Positions 13,929-22,573 of a stretch of DNA of 30,760 bases are shown here, one piece after another (position 1 is the first letter of the stretch; each line of letters opens with the position of its first letter). The notes under the pieces were generated by a model, which had not been told where the DNA came from, did no database searches, and worked only from the letters and a program-made list of their open reading frames with translations. Made by a program: the position numbers and the translations under genes. This DNA comes from Planctomycetota bacterium. GTDB lineage: Bacteria > Planctomycetota > Phycisphaerae > Sedimentisphaerales > Anaerohalosphaeraceae. The stretch is taken from NCBI GenBank assembly GCA_030637065.1, contig DAOVVQ010000005.1, positions 1 to 30,760 of the forward strand. Reading direction: 5' to 3'.

Positions 13929-15248
13929 ATGTCTAACAAATTATGCTTTGTAATTTCTTTTGTCTTGCTGGTTAGCGTCGGTGGCCAGTCGTTGGCGGAA
14001 ACGATCAACTGGACTAACGCAGACCCGAACGACAATTTGTGGAAAACACCGGGAAACTGGGATTTGAATCGGGTGCCCTCCATTGCAACTCAGGACCATA
14101 CCCGGATCAGGCTGAAAAGTCCGGATGGCTGTGTTATCGATAGCAGCCACACAGGTGCGGATGCCGCTGAAGCCGAGCACTTACGGGTTGGCAGAAACGG
14201 CCTCGCCGGCGAGATGACGATGACCGGCGGAACTCTTATGGCCCACAACTTCAAAGTAGGGCGCAGGGGTTTTGGTGAATTTTATATGCATGGCGGCACT
14301 GCAACCAGCTATGCATTTAGCATTGCCAAGGAGATTGGCGGCGTCGGCAGCTTTATGACAATGACCGGCGGCCTTTTCAGAACCGTAACGACCGGTGGCA
14401 GCGGCCAATTTCAGATTGGAGTCCAGGGGGGCAGCGGCACCCTGAATATGGAGGGAGGCACATTAAATGTTGGCAATAACCTGATGATCGGCAAGACCGG
14501 GCTGGACATTCCCAGTACGGGTATGCTGGCCATGACGGGAGGAATGATCAATGTAAATCATTTCTTGAAGATCGGCACTGATGGCTCTACCGGCACCCTG
14601 CAACTCTACGGCGGCACTATTTCGGCTGATCAATTGCGGATGGAAAACGATAGCCTTGCCGACCCTTGCAGCATTATAGACATCACCGCTGGCACGCTGA
14701 TATTGGACGGCGATGTGCTGGACCTAATTGCCGACAACGCAACCGATCCTAACATCTGCATCGTCGCCGACGGCGGCAGCGGCAACCTTTTCGCCGACTA
14801 CGACATCAGAAATCCCGGCAAGACCACGCTCACCGCCACGAGCAACGACACAAATCTGCCGCAGTTAACCATAAATGTCGAACCCAATGACATCGGCATA
14901 GAAGACGCCGTCATACCTTGGATTGCCGAACCGATATACTACTGGCGAGACCAGTCGATCGCCATCGTAGCGGGGCCATCTACCGCCAACTGCCCTTACG
15001 TGTACCGGTTCGACCATTGGGTCGGCGACGTATCCGATGCGTATTCACCCTCGACAACGGTCCTCATGGATGGCGACAAGACGATCACGGTGGTTTTCGT
15101 AAAGGACGATCATCGCGTATGCGGAGACGAATGCCACCCGATCCAACGCCAAGACGTCAATGAGGACTGTTATGTTAACATGGCCGACTTTGCCCTCTAT
15201 GCGGAGGCGTGGCTCAGGTGTACTCACCCGGATTGTGATGAGTTGTGA
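13929..15248 (+). CDS. Secreted beta-repeat protein with C-terminal dockerin-like motif
   Basis: A 439-residue exported protein. ATG 13929 follows AAGGAG by 7 nt and gives a clean signal peptide (hydrophobic 6-20, cleavage after SLA at about 23). Residues 26-60 (INWTNADPNDNLWKTPGNW) match the start of 'pep-stack' type autotransporter-like proteins. Residues 85-260 carry irregular beta-strand repeats with the motif M-T-G-G-T/M and 'VG..G.G', typical of stacked beta-helix passengers. A Bacterial-repeat/InlB-like module is at about 330-392 (YRFDHWVGDVSDAYSP...TTVLMDGDKTITVVFV). Calcium-site-like DVNEDCYVNMADFALYAEAW (409-428) resembles a planctomycete dockerin-type ending, with four extra Cys around it. 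Function is probably surface or matrix attachment; no enzyme motif is visible. Confidence 0.8.
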   Translation: MSNKLCFVISFVLLVSVGGQSLAETINWTNADPNDNLWKTPGNWDLNRVPSIATQDHTRIRLKSPDGCVIDSSHTGADAAEAEHLRVGRNGLAGEMTMTGGTLMAHNFKVGRRGFGEFYMHGGTATSYAFSIAKEIGGVGSFMTMTGGLFRTVTTGGSGQFQIGVQGGSGTLNMEGGTLNVGNNLMIGKTGLDIPSTGMLAMTGGMINVNHFLKIGTDGSTGTLQLYGGTISADQLRMENDSLADPCSIIDITAGTLILDGDVLDLIADNATDPNICIVADGGSGNLFADYDIRNPGKTTLTATSNDTNLPQLTINVEPNDIGIEDAVIPWIAEPIYYWRDQSIAIVAGPSTANCPYVYRFDHWVGDVSDAYSPSTTVLMDGDKTITVVFVKDDHRVCGDECHPIQRQDVNEDCYVNMADFALYAEAWLRCTHPDCDEL

Positions 15249-15290
15249 AAATATACAACCGTCAACATTACGCTTACCGGGCAGCCGTGT

Positions 15291-15345
15291 TTATTACATT
15301 AAGTATGTAGAAGGACGCAGCGAAGAGGCCGGCAGGGATGTCTGA
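15291..15345 (+). repeat. 55-bp dispersed repeat, copy B
   Basis: Same orientation as copy A, 1476 bp away, lying between the beta-repeat gene and pspA. Sequence changes relative to A keep the hairpin pairs: C-G becomes T-G, T-G becomes T-A, and G-C becomes G-T. Confidence 0.8.
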
Positions 15346-15398
15346 GGCGAAAAGTTAATGGAACCGAAATGAAACCTGATAATTTAAGGAGAACGAAA

Positions 15399-16073
15399 AT
15401 GGGTATTTTTTCAAGAATCAGCGATATTATTTCCGCGAACCTCAACGACATGGTCGAGGGGCTGGAAGACCCTGAGAGGATGCTAAAGCAGGCGGTCCGG
15501 GAGATGGAGACAGCCATCGATCAGGCCAAGGAAAGTACCGCCAAAACAATGGCCGGTCAGACGCTGATCCAGAGAGAGTTGGAGAAGAATCGTGCCCAGG
15601 TCAAGCTCTGGGCCGGTCGCGCTGAGGCGGCTGTTAATGACGGCAATGATGAGCTGGCCCGAAAGGCCATAGCCCGCAAGCATGAACACGAAAAGCTCGT
15701 CATAGCTCTTGAAGACGAGATCGTCGAGGCCGAGCAGACCATTCAGCGGCTTCGCCATCAGTTCAGCGGTATGCAGGCCAAGCTCAACGAAGCCAAACGC
15801 CGCCTGACGACACTCTCGGCACGCAAACGCGTGGCCGACCTGCGGGCAAAAGTCACCGAAGTTGCCGAGGGTGCGTCGCCCAACAACAATGCCTTTGCCA
15901 AGTTTGACCGAATGCGCGAAAAGGTCGAGATGGCTGAGGCGCAGGCCGATGCAATGAGGGAACTGAGCTGCGAAAACGCCATGAATACCGACCTTTCAAA
16001 TGAAATGGAACAAGAGGCCACAACCGCGGAAGTCGAAGCGGAACTGGCGGAAATGAAGAAGAAGGTCAGCTAA
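15399..16073 (+). CDS. pspA: PspA/IM30-family membrane-remodelling protein
   Basis: A 224-residue peripheral membrane protein of the phage-shock/ESCRT-III superfamily. ATG 15399 has AAGGAG at 15386-15391. It starts MGIFSRISDIISANLNDMVE, the amphipathic helix that binds membranes, followed by the signature 'EDPERMLKQAVREME'. The rest is almost all alpha-helical coiled coil (about 30-224), with 'LARKAIARKHEHEK' and 'FDRMREKVEMAEAQADAM'. The length matches PspA (about 222) rather than Vipp1, which has an extra C-terminal helix. PspA-family oligomers stabilise damaged inner membranes. No pspF, pspB or pspC is adjacent; the next gene on the same strand is a small membrane protein. Confidence 0.93.
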   Translation: MGIFSRISDIISANLNDMVEGLEDPERMLKQAVREMETAIDQAKESTAKTMAGQTLIQRELEKNRAQVKLWAGRAEAAVNDGNDELARKAIARKHEHEKLVIALEDEIVEAEQTIQRLRHQFSGMQAKLNEAKRRLTTLSARKRVADLRAKVTEVAEGASPNNNAFAKFDRMREKVEMAEAQADAMRELSCENAMNTDLSNEMEQEATTAEVEAELAEMKKKVS

Positions 16074-16160
16074 CATCAGCCAAAAACTTAGCCAAACTAA
16101 GACATCCTATAAAACTGGAACTTATGAAAAGCCAGGAACTTGCCAATTAAAGGATAACAA

Positions 16161-16616
16161 ATGACAAAAAATCTGGTAAGAAAAGTCATCTGCACCCTTT
16201 TTGCTGTGACTGCTCTGGTGGTTCTTACATTCATTATCCATGCGGCGACTCAGTATCCCGTACCTGACTATTTGGGAAACTGGATCAATGTTCTTTTTCC
16301 TGTCTTTCCGCCGCTGCTATCAGCTTTCATATGCCTCAAGCTGTATCCGGATTTCAACGGTAAACATCCTGTCAGGCGGGCGGTACTGTGGGGCGTTTTT
16401 GCAGGAATCAACGGCATTGTCATCATTATGGCTTTCAATTTATTCTCCCGGTACCAGCTCATTACGTCGGATGGAACAGCTTTTTGGGGCCTTCTCTTTG
16501 TGCCCTCTTTCTGGATTGGCCTTCCGTCTGTCATCGTTGGTGCATTGTCAGGGTGGATCACAGGACTGATCCTGAACAGAAAAAACAAAGGCAAACAAGT
16601 TCTTGCCTATCGGTGA
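16161..16616 (+). CDS. Four-helix integral membrane protein, unrecognised
   Basis: 151 residues, starting MTKNLVRKVI with AAAGGA about 8 nt upstream. Four hydrophobic segments are visible: about 8-28, 43-60, 72-95 and 107-139. 'LSGWITGLIL' precedes a basic tail (NRKNKGKQ). I do not recognise the family. It begins 87 bp after pspA on the same strand, with no terminator visible between them, so joint expression and a membrane-stress role are possible, but this is an inference from position only. Confidence 0.65.
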   Translation: MTKNLVRKVICTLFAVTALVVLTFIIHAATQYPVPDYLGNWINVLFPVFPPLLSAFICLKLYPDFNGKHPVRRAVLWGVFAGINGIVIIMAFNLFSRYQLITSDGTAFWGLLFVPSFWIGLPSVIVGALSGWITGLILNRKNKGKQVLAYR

Positions 16617-16660
16617 AATGTCGGCGGAATTAGTACAGGTTCGGTGAGATGTGATCGGGA

Positions 16661-17794
16661 TTAGCCGATGCCGGCGGTTTTTTCCCATTTTGCCAGATGC
16701 TCGAGCCGTTCTGTGATGTTCAGGTGCTGGGTGCAGGCCTCCTGGCACTTTCCGCATTGCGTGCATTCTTTGGCTGTCGCCTCCGCATCCGCCAGCAGGC
16801 CCCATTCGTGGTTGAACGTCATCACTTCGAGCATCTCTTTGTCCGTCTTGCCGGCGAGCAGCTTTTCGTTGTAGCACTGCATGTAATCGGCAACGGGAAT
16901 GTGCTGGTCGCAGTGCGGCGTGCAGTACCCGCATCCGGTGCAGATCGAGTCCATATTCTCCGAGACATTCGCCTTTACGCGGTCGATATCGGCCTGTGTA
17001 AACGGCCTGCAATTGTCGGCGATCCGGCAGGCTGTGTCGATATGCCCGGTGGTCGTAATGCCGAGAAGCGTAACGGTGATCTGAGGGCAGCTTATGTTAA
17101 AGCGAAGCGCCGCTTCGGTGGGCGTCTCGGACGCACCAGCCAGAAAGGCGAGCTTTTCTTCGTGTTTGGGGATGATCCCGCCGGAAAGCGGATTCATCGC
17201 AACGACACCCAGGCCAGCATCACAGGCGGCTTGGACGCCCTCCCAGCGGTACAGAAAATTCAGGATATTGACGCCTAAGAGCACACCTTCGAAGTCGCTC
17301 TTCTCGAGCAGCACGGAAACCTTGTCGCCGGGGAGATGGGTACTGACGACAATATTGTCAATCAATCCCTCGTCCCTGCATTTGACCAGCCCTTCGTATT
17401 GGCCGCCCTTTTTCATGGCGAGGTGATACTGCTCGATATCGCGAATACACCAGACGTGATAAAAATCGAGCTTGTCGACATTAAGCCGCTTGAGCGACTT
17501 CTCCACGGCCTTGCGGGCCTTATCCGCGGTGTCGAAGTCCGCTGGCATGCCCTTGCTGGTAACATAGAACTCGTCGCGGATATTCGCCATTTGCTTAAGG
17601 GCGATACCGAAGATGTCCTCGCTCTTATCGTCGCAGTAGCCGGGCGCTGTATCGAAATAATTTATGCCCTTGCTGAAGGCGTAAGGCAAAAGCTCGGCAT
17701 TTCCCTCGTTGGGGATCGAGGTGTCGAACCGCATCCCGCCAAAGCCGACTGCACTTACACGGGCGCCGGTTTTGCCGTATTGATTATAGATCAT
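16661..17794 (-). CDS. Aldo/keto reductase with C-terminal 2[4Fe-4S] ferredoxin-like domain
   Basis: A 377-residue cytoplasmic oxidoreductase. The aldo/keto reductase barrel spans about 1-270. Its catalytic tetrad is visible as Asp48 and Tyr53 (FDTAPGY), Lys81 (VTSKG) and His113 (FYHVW). The C-terminal part has two four-Cys clusters: CTGCGYCTPHC (Cys285, 288, 291, 295) and CTQCGKCQEAC (Cys344, 347, 350, 354). This matches the predicted Fe-S aldo/keto reductase family common in anaerobes. The physiological substrate is unknown; electron exchange with ferredoxin is plausible. The ATG at 17794 has GGGAA about 8 nt upstream. The gene follows the alpha-galactosidase gene after 37 bp and converges on the small membrane-protein gene. 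Confidence 0.93.
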   Translation of the reverse strand: MIYNQYGKTGARVSAVGFGGMRFDTSIPNEGNAELLPYAFSKGINYFDTAPGYCDDKSEDIFGIALKQMANIRDEFYVTSKGMPADFDTADKARKAVEKSLKRLNVDKLDFYHVWCIRDIEQYHLAMKKGGQYEGLVKCRDEGLIDNIVVSTHLPGDKVSVLLEKSDFEGVLLGVNILNFLYRWEGVQAACDAGLGVVAMNPLSGGIIPKHEEKLAFLAGASETPTEAALRFNISCPQITVTLLGITTTGHIDTACRIADNCRPFTQADIDRVKANVSENMDSICTGCGYCTPHCDQHIPVADYMQCYNEKLLAGKTDKEMLEVMTFNHEWGLLADAEATAKECTQCGKCQEACTQHLNITERLEHLAKWEKTAGIG

Positions 17795-17831
17795 ATCAAG
17801 TTCCCGTCACATGCCCTGGTTTCCAGAGCGA

Positions 17832-20033
17832 TTATCGCTTCTCGGTAAGTTCGAGACATGCGGTTTCGTTTGATTTGCGGATTTTAAGCTGCATCCCATG
17901 ATTCATCAGGTAGTTTCCGCTGAAGGTCTTGCCGCTGCCGTTAAAGACCTTACTGGTGGACCTGGTGTTTATCTCCTCGACAAGGTAGGTTTTTTCGGGG
18001 CTCAGGCCACGGAGTTTGACGGTGGGGTAATCCTGCCTTATGTGGTACTGGGTGGTATATGCAAAAACGACCGCACGATCTTTCTTTTCGGTGACGTACA
18101 TCAATGCCGCGCGGTTTTCCTTATAGGGCGAGATCAGCCGGTACAGGTCGCCTAATTGAACAACGTCCCGGATCCGTTTGTACTCGGCGATAGCTTTTTT
18201 GGCGAAATCCAGCTCTTCGTCGGTCATGTGCGACGGTTGCAGCTCCACGCCGAGCCGGCCGCTCATGGCTACGTCGAACCTCGTTTTCAGAGGAGAGGAG
18301 TTTCCCGTCTGGTGGTTGGGCGACGCTGAGACATGCGCACCCATTGCCATCGGCGGGTAGATGTGCGTGGTGTTCCACTGCATGAAGATGCGGGTGAAGG
18401 CGTCGGTGTTGTCGCTTGCCCAGAATTCGTGATGATATGCCAGCGAGCCGAAGTCGACCCTTCCGCCGCCGCTCGAACAGACCTGGAAAATGACATCCGG
18501 ATGGCGGTCCATCAGCCGCTCGTAAACGGAATACAATCCTCGCGTGTAATCGATCCATAAATGACTCTGCCTGTCGGCGGGCAGATACGTCGAACCGAAG
18601 TTCTGGACGTGGCGGTTTGCGTCCCATTTTATGTAGGCGATCCGCGGATGTTTCGTCAGCAGGTCGTCGACCACCTCGAATACGAATTCGCAAACCGCCG
18701 GGTTTGACAGGTCCAGCAGCAGTTGGTTTCGCATCAGGATCGGTTTGCGATGGGCGCTTTGAACGATCCATTCAGGGTGATTTTCGGCAAGCTCGCTTTT
18801 GGGATTGACCATTTCCGGCTCGACCCAGATGCCGAATTTTATGCCCTCTTTTTCCGCGTGGTCTATCAGGTAGTCGATGCCGTGGGGGAGTTTTTTCTTG
18901 TTTACCTGCCAGTCGCCGAGCCCGGCCTTGTCGTTATTGCGCGGATATTTATTGGCGAACCAGCCGTCATCAAGAACGAACATCTCAACGCCCATCGAAG
19001 CGGCATCGGTTATCATTTTCGTGATGGTATCCTCGTCGAAGGTGAAATAGGCCCCTTCCCAACTGTTCAGGACGACGGGTCTGGGTTTGTCGCCGTCGCG
19101 AAGGGAGTATTTTCGGGCCCAGCGGTGAAAGTTCCTGCTGATCTGCCCTTTGCCGCGATCGCTGTAGGAAAAGATAAACGGCGGTGTGTCGAAAGTCTCG
19201 CCGGGGTCTACGTGATAGTCCGAGCCAAAAGGGTTCATTCCCGCGGTTAAGTGCAGGGTGTTTCTGCTGTCGATCTCGAAGCAAAGTTGATAATTGCCGG
19301 ACCACGCTAATGCTCCGCCTATCACCTCGCCCTGCTCTTCCCGGCTGGGCTGGTCCATGGAGAGCAGGAAAGCGGAGTTTTCGCTCTGCGTTGTGCGTAT
19401 GCCCTTTTTGCTGTCGATGATCCTGATGCCCTTGCCGATCCTTTCCTCTTCCATCTGCATCTCGCCGGACCACGAGCCGTAAAAATGCGAGAGCCAGTAT
19501 TCGCCGCTGCTCAGGACCAGGTCGGCGGAGGCGAATTTTTCCAGCACGATAGTGCCATCCTCTTTGTTTTCGATCGAGATGCGGCTGGTAATGATATCCT
19601 CGTCGCGGTGGGCGCGGTAAATAAGGGTGACCAGGAACGGATAATGGTCGTCTTTCAGGAGGATCCTCGTTTCGGTGACATTGCCATCGATCCTGGTCTG
19701 CCGATGGCTCTGGTATCGCAGGTCCGTGGTCATATTGCCGTCGGCGTGCCTGACCTTCAGGGCCACCTCATGCTTGTTCTCATTACCGAAGGTCGAGCAG
19801 GCCTCGAATGTTTCGTATCGGCGAGGGTCGTAAGGCAGACAGTTGAGTATCTCCTCGGGTTTGTCGAGAGACGCCCCGAAATACTTGTGAAAAACCTTAC
19901 CCTGATTGTTCGCCATAAGCACCAGCGAAGTATTGCCGGTATTTATCGCAATGATCTTCTTATCATCAGCCACGGCAAAACCCGGTGCCATATTCACAAC
20001 CAGCACCACAACCAGCAGCAAGGCCTTTTTCAT
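17832..20033 (-). CDS. Exported alpha-galactosidase, glycoside hydrolase family 36
   Basis: A 733-residue enzyme that releases terminal alpha-galactose from oligosaccharides or galactomannan. ATG 20033 has GGGAG upstream and yields a signal peptide (MKKALLLVVVLVVNMAPGFA, cleavage near 20-22), so it acts outside the cytoplasm. An N-terminal beta-sandwich is at about 25-310. The (beta/alpha)8 barrel follows with LNSWEGAYF (322-330), 'FVLDDGWF' (352-359) and GIWVEPEMVNP (401-411). The nucleophile is Asp471 in YIKWDANR, and the likely acid/base is Asp541 in WASDNTD, 70 residues later as in known GH36 enzymes. 'CSSGGGRVDFG' (519-529) is also a family motif. The length is typical. It probably works with the secreted carbohydrate-binding proteins elsewhere in the window. 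Confidence 0.94.
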   Translation of the reverse strand: MKKALLLVVVLVVNMAPGFAVADDKKIIAINTGNTSLVLMANNQGKVFHKYFGASLDKPEEILNCLPYDPRRYETFEACSTFGNENKHEVALKVRHADGNMTTDLRYQSHRQTRIDGNVTETRILLKDDHYPFLVTLIYRAHRDEDIITSRISIENKEDGTIVLEKFASADLVLSSGEYWLSHFYGSWSGEMQMEEERIGKGIRIIDSKKGIRTTQSENSAFLLSMDQPSREEQGEVIGGALAWSGNYQLCFEIDSRNTLHLTAGMNPFGSDYHVDPGETFDTPPFIFSYSDRGKGQISRNFHRWARKYSLRDGDKPRPVVLNSWEGAYFTFDEDTITKMITDAASMGVEMFVLDDGWFANKYPRNNDKAGLGDWQVNKKKLPHGIDYLIDHAEKEGIKFGIWVEPEMVNPKSELAENHPEWIVQSAHRKPILMRNQLLLDLSNPAVCEFVFEVVDDLLTKHPRIAYIKWDANRHVQNFGSTYLPADRQSHLWIDYTRGLYSVYERLMDRHPDVIFQVCSSGGGRVDFGSLAYHHEFWASDNTDAFTRIFMQWNTTHIYPPMAMGAHVSASPNHQTGNSSPLKTRFDVAMSGRLGVELQPSHMTDEELDFAKKAIAEYKRIRDVVQLGDLYRLISPYKENRAALMYVTEKKDRAVVFAYTTQYHIRQDYPTVKLRGLSPEKTYLVEEINTRSTSKVFNGSGKTFSGNYLMNHGMQLKIRKSNETACLELTEKR

Positions 20034-20091
20034 TTTTATCTCCCGTGTCAAAAGTTTGCCGGTCCCGGGTTTTATGCGTAATTCAAGGCGG

Positions 20092-20985
20092 CTATATTTC
20101 GAATTTTTTGCCGGTTAGCTTTTCGTAGGCGTCGATGTACTTTGCCGAGGTCTTTTTCGTGATATCATCGGGTATATCCACGCCTTTGCCGGACTTGTCG
20201 AACGATATATCTTCGAGATAGTTCCGCACGAACTGTTTGTCGTAGCTTTCCTGGTCCCTGCCAGCCTCGTATTTATCCGCCGGCCAGAAGCGCGATGAGT
20301 CCGGTGTCAGGACCTCGTCGATAAGGATGATCTCACCGTCAATAACGCCCCACTCGAACTTCGTATCGGCTAAGATGATACCCTTGGATTCGGCATACTC
20401 GCTGGCCTTGGCAAAGATATCCATGCTCTTTGCACGAACGTAGTTGGCTGCCTCGCTGCCGATGACGTTAACGCAACTGTCGAAATCGATATTCTCGTCG
20501 TGGTCGCCCACCTCGGCCTTGGTTGCCGGCGTGAAGATCAGCTCGGGCAGCTTTGCGCACTGCGTAAGACCCGACGGCAGCTTGACTCCGCAGACCATCG
20601 AATTTTGCTGGTACTCCTTCCAGCCGGACCCAGCCAAATAACCGCGAACCACGCACTCGACGGGAAGGACCTCGGTCTTCTTAACCAGCATACTGCGGCC
20701 CTTTAGCTGATCGGCGTGATCGCAAAACGGAGCGGGAAAATCGCTGACGTCGTCCGAGATCAAATGGTTCGTAACCGTATCGGACAGAAAATCGAACCAG
20801 AACCGGGATATCTTCGTCAGGACCGCTCCCTTATAAGGTATGCCCGTGTTCATTATCACATCAAAAGCGCTGATGCGGTCCGAAGCGACGAACAGCAGCT
20901 TATCGCCAAGATCGTAGATATCGCGAACCTTGCCGTGGTGGGCGGTTGCACCCGCAATACTGGTTTTCAGAATTATACCTGACAT
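20092..20985 (-). CDS. purC: Phosphoribosylaminoimidazole-succinocarboxamide synthase (SAICAR synthetase)
   Basis: A 297-residue cytoplasmic enzyme of purine synthesis; it joins CAIR and aspartate with ATP to make SAICAR. ATG 20985 has GGGAGG 6 nt upstream (GGGAGGACATT). Signatures seen are GKVRDIYDLGDKLLFVASDR (18-37) with ISAFDV next, 'LPVECVVRGYLAGSGWKEY' and 'ADTKFEWG...IILIDEVLTPDSSRFW'. At about 300 residues it belongs to the longer form shared with yeast, not the 237-residue E. coli form. No other pur gene is nearby. The 58-bp gap to the alpha-galactosidase gene has no terminator, so read-through is possible. Confidence 0.96.
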   Translation of the reverse strand: MSGIILKTSIAGATAHHGKVRDIYDLGDKLLFVASDRISAFDVIMNTGIPYKGAVLTKISRFWFDFLSDTVTNHLISDDVSDFPAPFCDHADQLKGRSMLVKKTEVLPVECVVRGYLAGSGWKEYQQNSMVCGVKLPSGLTQCAKLPELIFTPATKAEVGDHDENIDFDSCVNVIGSEAANYVRAKSMDIFAKASEYAESKGIILADTKFEWGVIDGEIILIDEVLTPDSSRFWPADKYEAGRDQESYDKQFVRNYLEDISFDKSGKGVDIPDDITKKTSAKYIDAYEKLTGKKFEI

Positions 20986-21031
20986 AATGTCCTCCCTAAT
21001 TGATTGACAAAGAGTTTCCTGCATACAAAAC

Positions 21032-21047
21032 CGGCGAAAAACCGCCG
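21032..21047 (-). terminator. Weak hairpin, possible terminator after the HD-domain gene
   Basis: CGGCG (21032-21036), 6-nt loop, CGCCG (21043-21047). On the minus strand it is followed by GTTTTG. The stem is short and the U-tract interrupted. It lies 200 bp downstream of the HD gene and 47 bp upstream of purC. Confidence 0.25.
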
Positions 21048-21140
21048 ATCAAACAAGTGTGAAATGGTAAGAGGTCAGTAGCCCTCTGTCAACTGTCTTT
21101 TGACTTTTCCGACCCCCAAAACACAACCCGCAAGGCCATT

Positions 21141-21158
21141 GGTGCGAAGAATCGCACC
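21141..21158. repeat. Perfect 7-bp hairpin, REP-like
   Basis: GGTGCGA, AGAA loop, TCGCACC in the 257-bp gap between the HD and purC genes. No U-tract on either side, so it is not an intrinsic terminator. Very similar hairpins are common as dispersed intergenic repeats in many bacteria (recollection). The same gap also holds an AT-rich tract of ATATAAA units at 21208-21240 next to the HD gene's stop. Confidence 0.45.
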
Positions 21159-21242
21159 CTACAGGGCTCCTTCGACCGTTGACACATCACCTGTAAGAAC
21201 CGGCAGGAAATATAAAATATAAAATATACAATATAAAATGTA

Positions 21243-22151
21243 TCATTCGCCGTCTTCTATCCGCTCGTCGACGTATTTAAAGATGCACTTGCCCACTTCC
21301 ATCATCTCGGTTGTCCGCGGCAGCCGGGCGAGCAGTTGGGCGAGATAGAGCCTTTCCCTGATCCTGGCAAGGGTCTGGCAGAAATTGATGTCGTAAACCC
21401 ACCCGATCAGGAGCAGTTTGAAGTCGTTTGCTGTCTTGATCTCGGAATAAGCGATCATCTCGCCATTTAGCACTGCGCTAACTACCGGGGCCGAGCAGGT
21501 CGGCTCGTTGGGGAACTCCCGCTCGACCAGGCATTCATCGCCACCAGCTTCGAATCGCTTGAAGTTGTCGAGTACAACGCGATACACATCCAGTTTGTCT
21601 GCATCACGGATCAGCCTCGCAAACAGCCTTGTCCGCTCATCGAGGTCGCCCTCAAGCTCCTTTTCGCCGTGGACCCGTATTGCAGTTTCGACGATTTGCC
21701 GCATCGGCTGATCCAGCGGGGCGAGGACATCGTGCTTTTTGAGGATACTTAGCCCTAAGAGACAGTGATTCTCGCTCCGCGGGTCATTATAAGTGCGGTG
21801 TACAACAAATTGCTCGAACCTGCCGACGTCGTGAAGCAGGGCGATCGTCGCTGCGATTAGCATATTGGCATCGCCAAGCCTAAGTGCCTCAGCCAGACAG
21901 CTCGTCTCCTGACAGACCCGGCGGGTGTGGTCCTCTTTTAGCTTCAGATTCGTGTTGACGTACTCGTCATCGCCGTAAAAACCGGCAATATAGCTGTCAA
22001 ACCACGCCCTGAATTGTTGTAAGTCCTTTTTTTCCAAGTAGTTAGGCCTCAAGTCGACGTTTTTTTTCGGTTGATATTCTACCCTATAAATCGGCAGGAA
22101 TCGGCGATGACGACAGAAAAAACGCTGAATTATGGCTGATTTTGTCTCCAT
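21243..22151 (-). CDS. HD-domain phosphohydrolase-like protein
   Basis: A 302-residue protein with a metal-dependent HD fold: His75 (KEDHTRRV), the His107-Asp108 pair in ALLHDVGRFEQF (104-115), and later a 'RLIRDADKLDVYRV' segment that supplies the last Asp. HD proteins hydrolyse nucleotides or related phosphates; the substrate here is unknown. The 'KLKEDHTRRVCQE...LGDANMLIAATIALLHDVGRFEQF' context is typical of stand-alone predicted HD phosphohydrolases. The first 30 residues are basic and look unlike the family, so the true start may lie further inside; AGGAAAA lies upstream of the ATG at 22151. It is divergent from the cupin gene. Confidence 0.8.
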   Translation of the reverse strand: METKSAIIQRFFCRHRRFLPIYRVEYQPKKNVDLRPNYLEKKDLQQFRAWFDSYIAGFYGDDEYVNTNLKLKEDHTRRVCQETSCLAEALRLGDANMLIAATIALLHDVGRFEQFVVHRTYNDPRSENHCLLGLSILKKHDVLAPLDQPMRQIVETAIRVHGEKELEGDLDERTRLFARLIRDADKLDVYRVVLDNFKRFEAGGDECLVEREFPNEPTCSAPVVSAVLNGEMIAYSEIKTANDFKLLLIGWVYDINFCQTLARIRERLYLAQLLARLPRTTEMMEVGKCIFKYVDERIEDGE

Positions 22152-22189
22152 AGCGGCATTTTTCCTGTTCCATTGCGGCTGAGTCTGAC

Positions 22190-22195
22190 TATAAT
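22190..22195 (+). promoter_or_regulatory. Consensus -10 box upstream of the cupin gene
   Basis: A perfect TATAAT, 70 bp before the cupin ATG. No good -35 hexamer lies at 16-18 bp, so the promoter call is tentative. The predicted start is near 22202. Confidence 0.3.
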
Positions 22196-22265
22196 TACCG
22201 GTGTAAATTTGAGGCTTAGTGCAAATTGCCAGGAAGCTAAGTGCAGATTATCAAAGGAGTTCGAG

Positions 22266-22547
22266 ATGCCTACAGTTAAAGACGTTGTTGTTAGCAGGCC
22301 CCAGGCTCAAGAAGCGGAGACCTGCAAGACCTGGCCGATATGGACCTGTCAGACGAGCCGGTTTGACTGGGATTACACCCAGACGGAGACGTGCCTGGTT
22401 CTCGAAGGGCAGGTAACGGTAACCGACCGCCCCGATACCGGTGAGTCGGTCTCTTTCGGGCCGGGGGACATGGTCGTCTTTCCCGTGGACCTGAAATGCG
22501 TCTGGGAAGTTACCAGCCCGATAAAGAAGCATTACTCATTCAGTTGA
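22266..22547 (+). CDS. Small single-domain cupin (DUF861/EutQ-like)
   Basis: A 93-residue cytoplasmic protein. ATG 22266 is set by AAAGGAG at 22253-22259. The cupin barrel motifs are 'YTQTETCLVLEGQVTVT' and 'VSFGPGDMVVFPVDLKCVWEV', the pattern of the Cupin_3/DUF861 group (EutQ, ureidoglycine aminohydrolase-like). The usual metal-binding His residues are absent, as is common in this group. Function is unknown; many members are small sugar- or ligand-binding barrels. The stop codon overlaps the -35 box of the next gene's promoter. Confidence 0.82.
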   Translation: MPTVKDVVVSRPQAQEAETCKTWPIWTCQTSRFDWDYTQTETCLVLEGQVTVTDRPDTGESVSFGPGDMVVFPVDLKCVWEVTSPIKKHYSFS

Positions 22548-22573
22548 CAGTTCCGCGGTCTTGCCCGTACAAT
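22544..22573 (+). promoter_or_regulatory. Sigma70-like promoter of the protease operon
   Basis: -35 TTGACA (22544-22549, perfect), 18-nt spacer, -10 TACAAT (22568-22573, five of six). The -35 box contains the cupin stop codon. The start near 22580 gives a leader of about 63 nt before ATG 22643. Confidence 0.6.

Noticed and set aside
21208..21240. ATATAAA-rich tandem tract as a promoter or origin element
   Set aside because: It lies next to the 3' end of the HD gene and no gene starts nearby in a fitting orientation; it looks like simple AT-rich slippage DNA.
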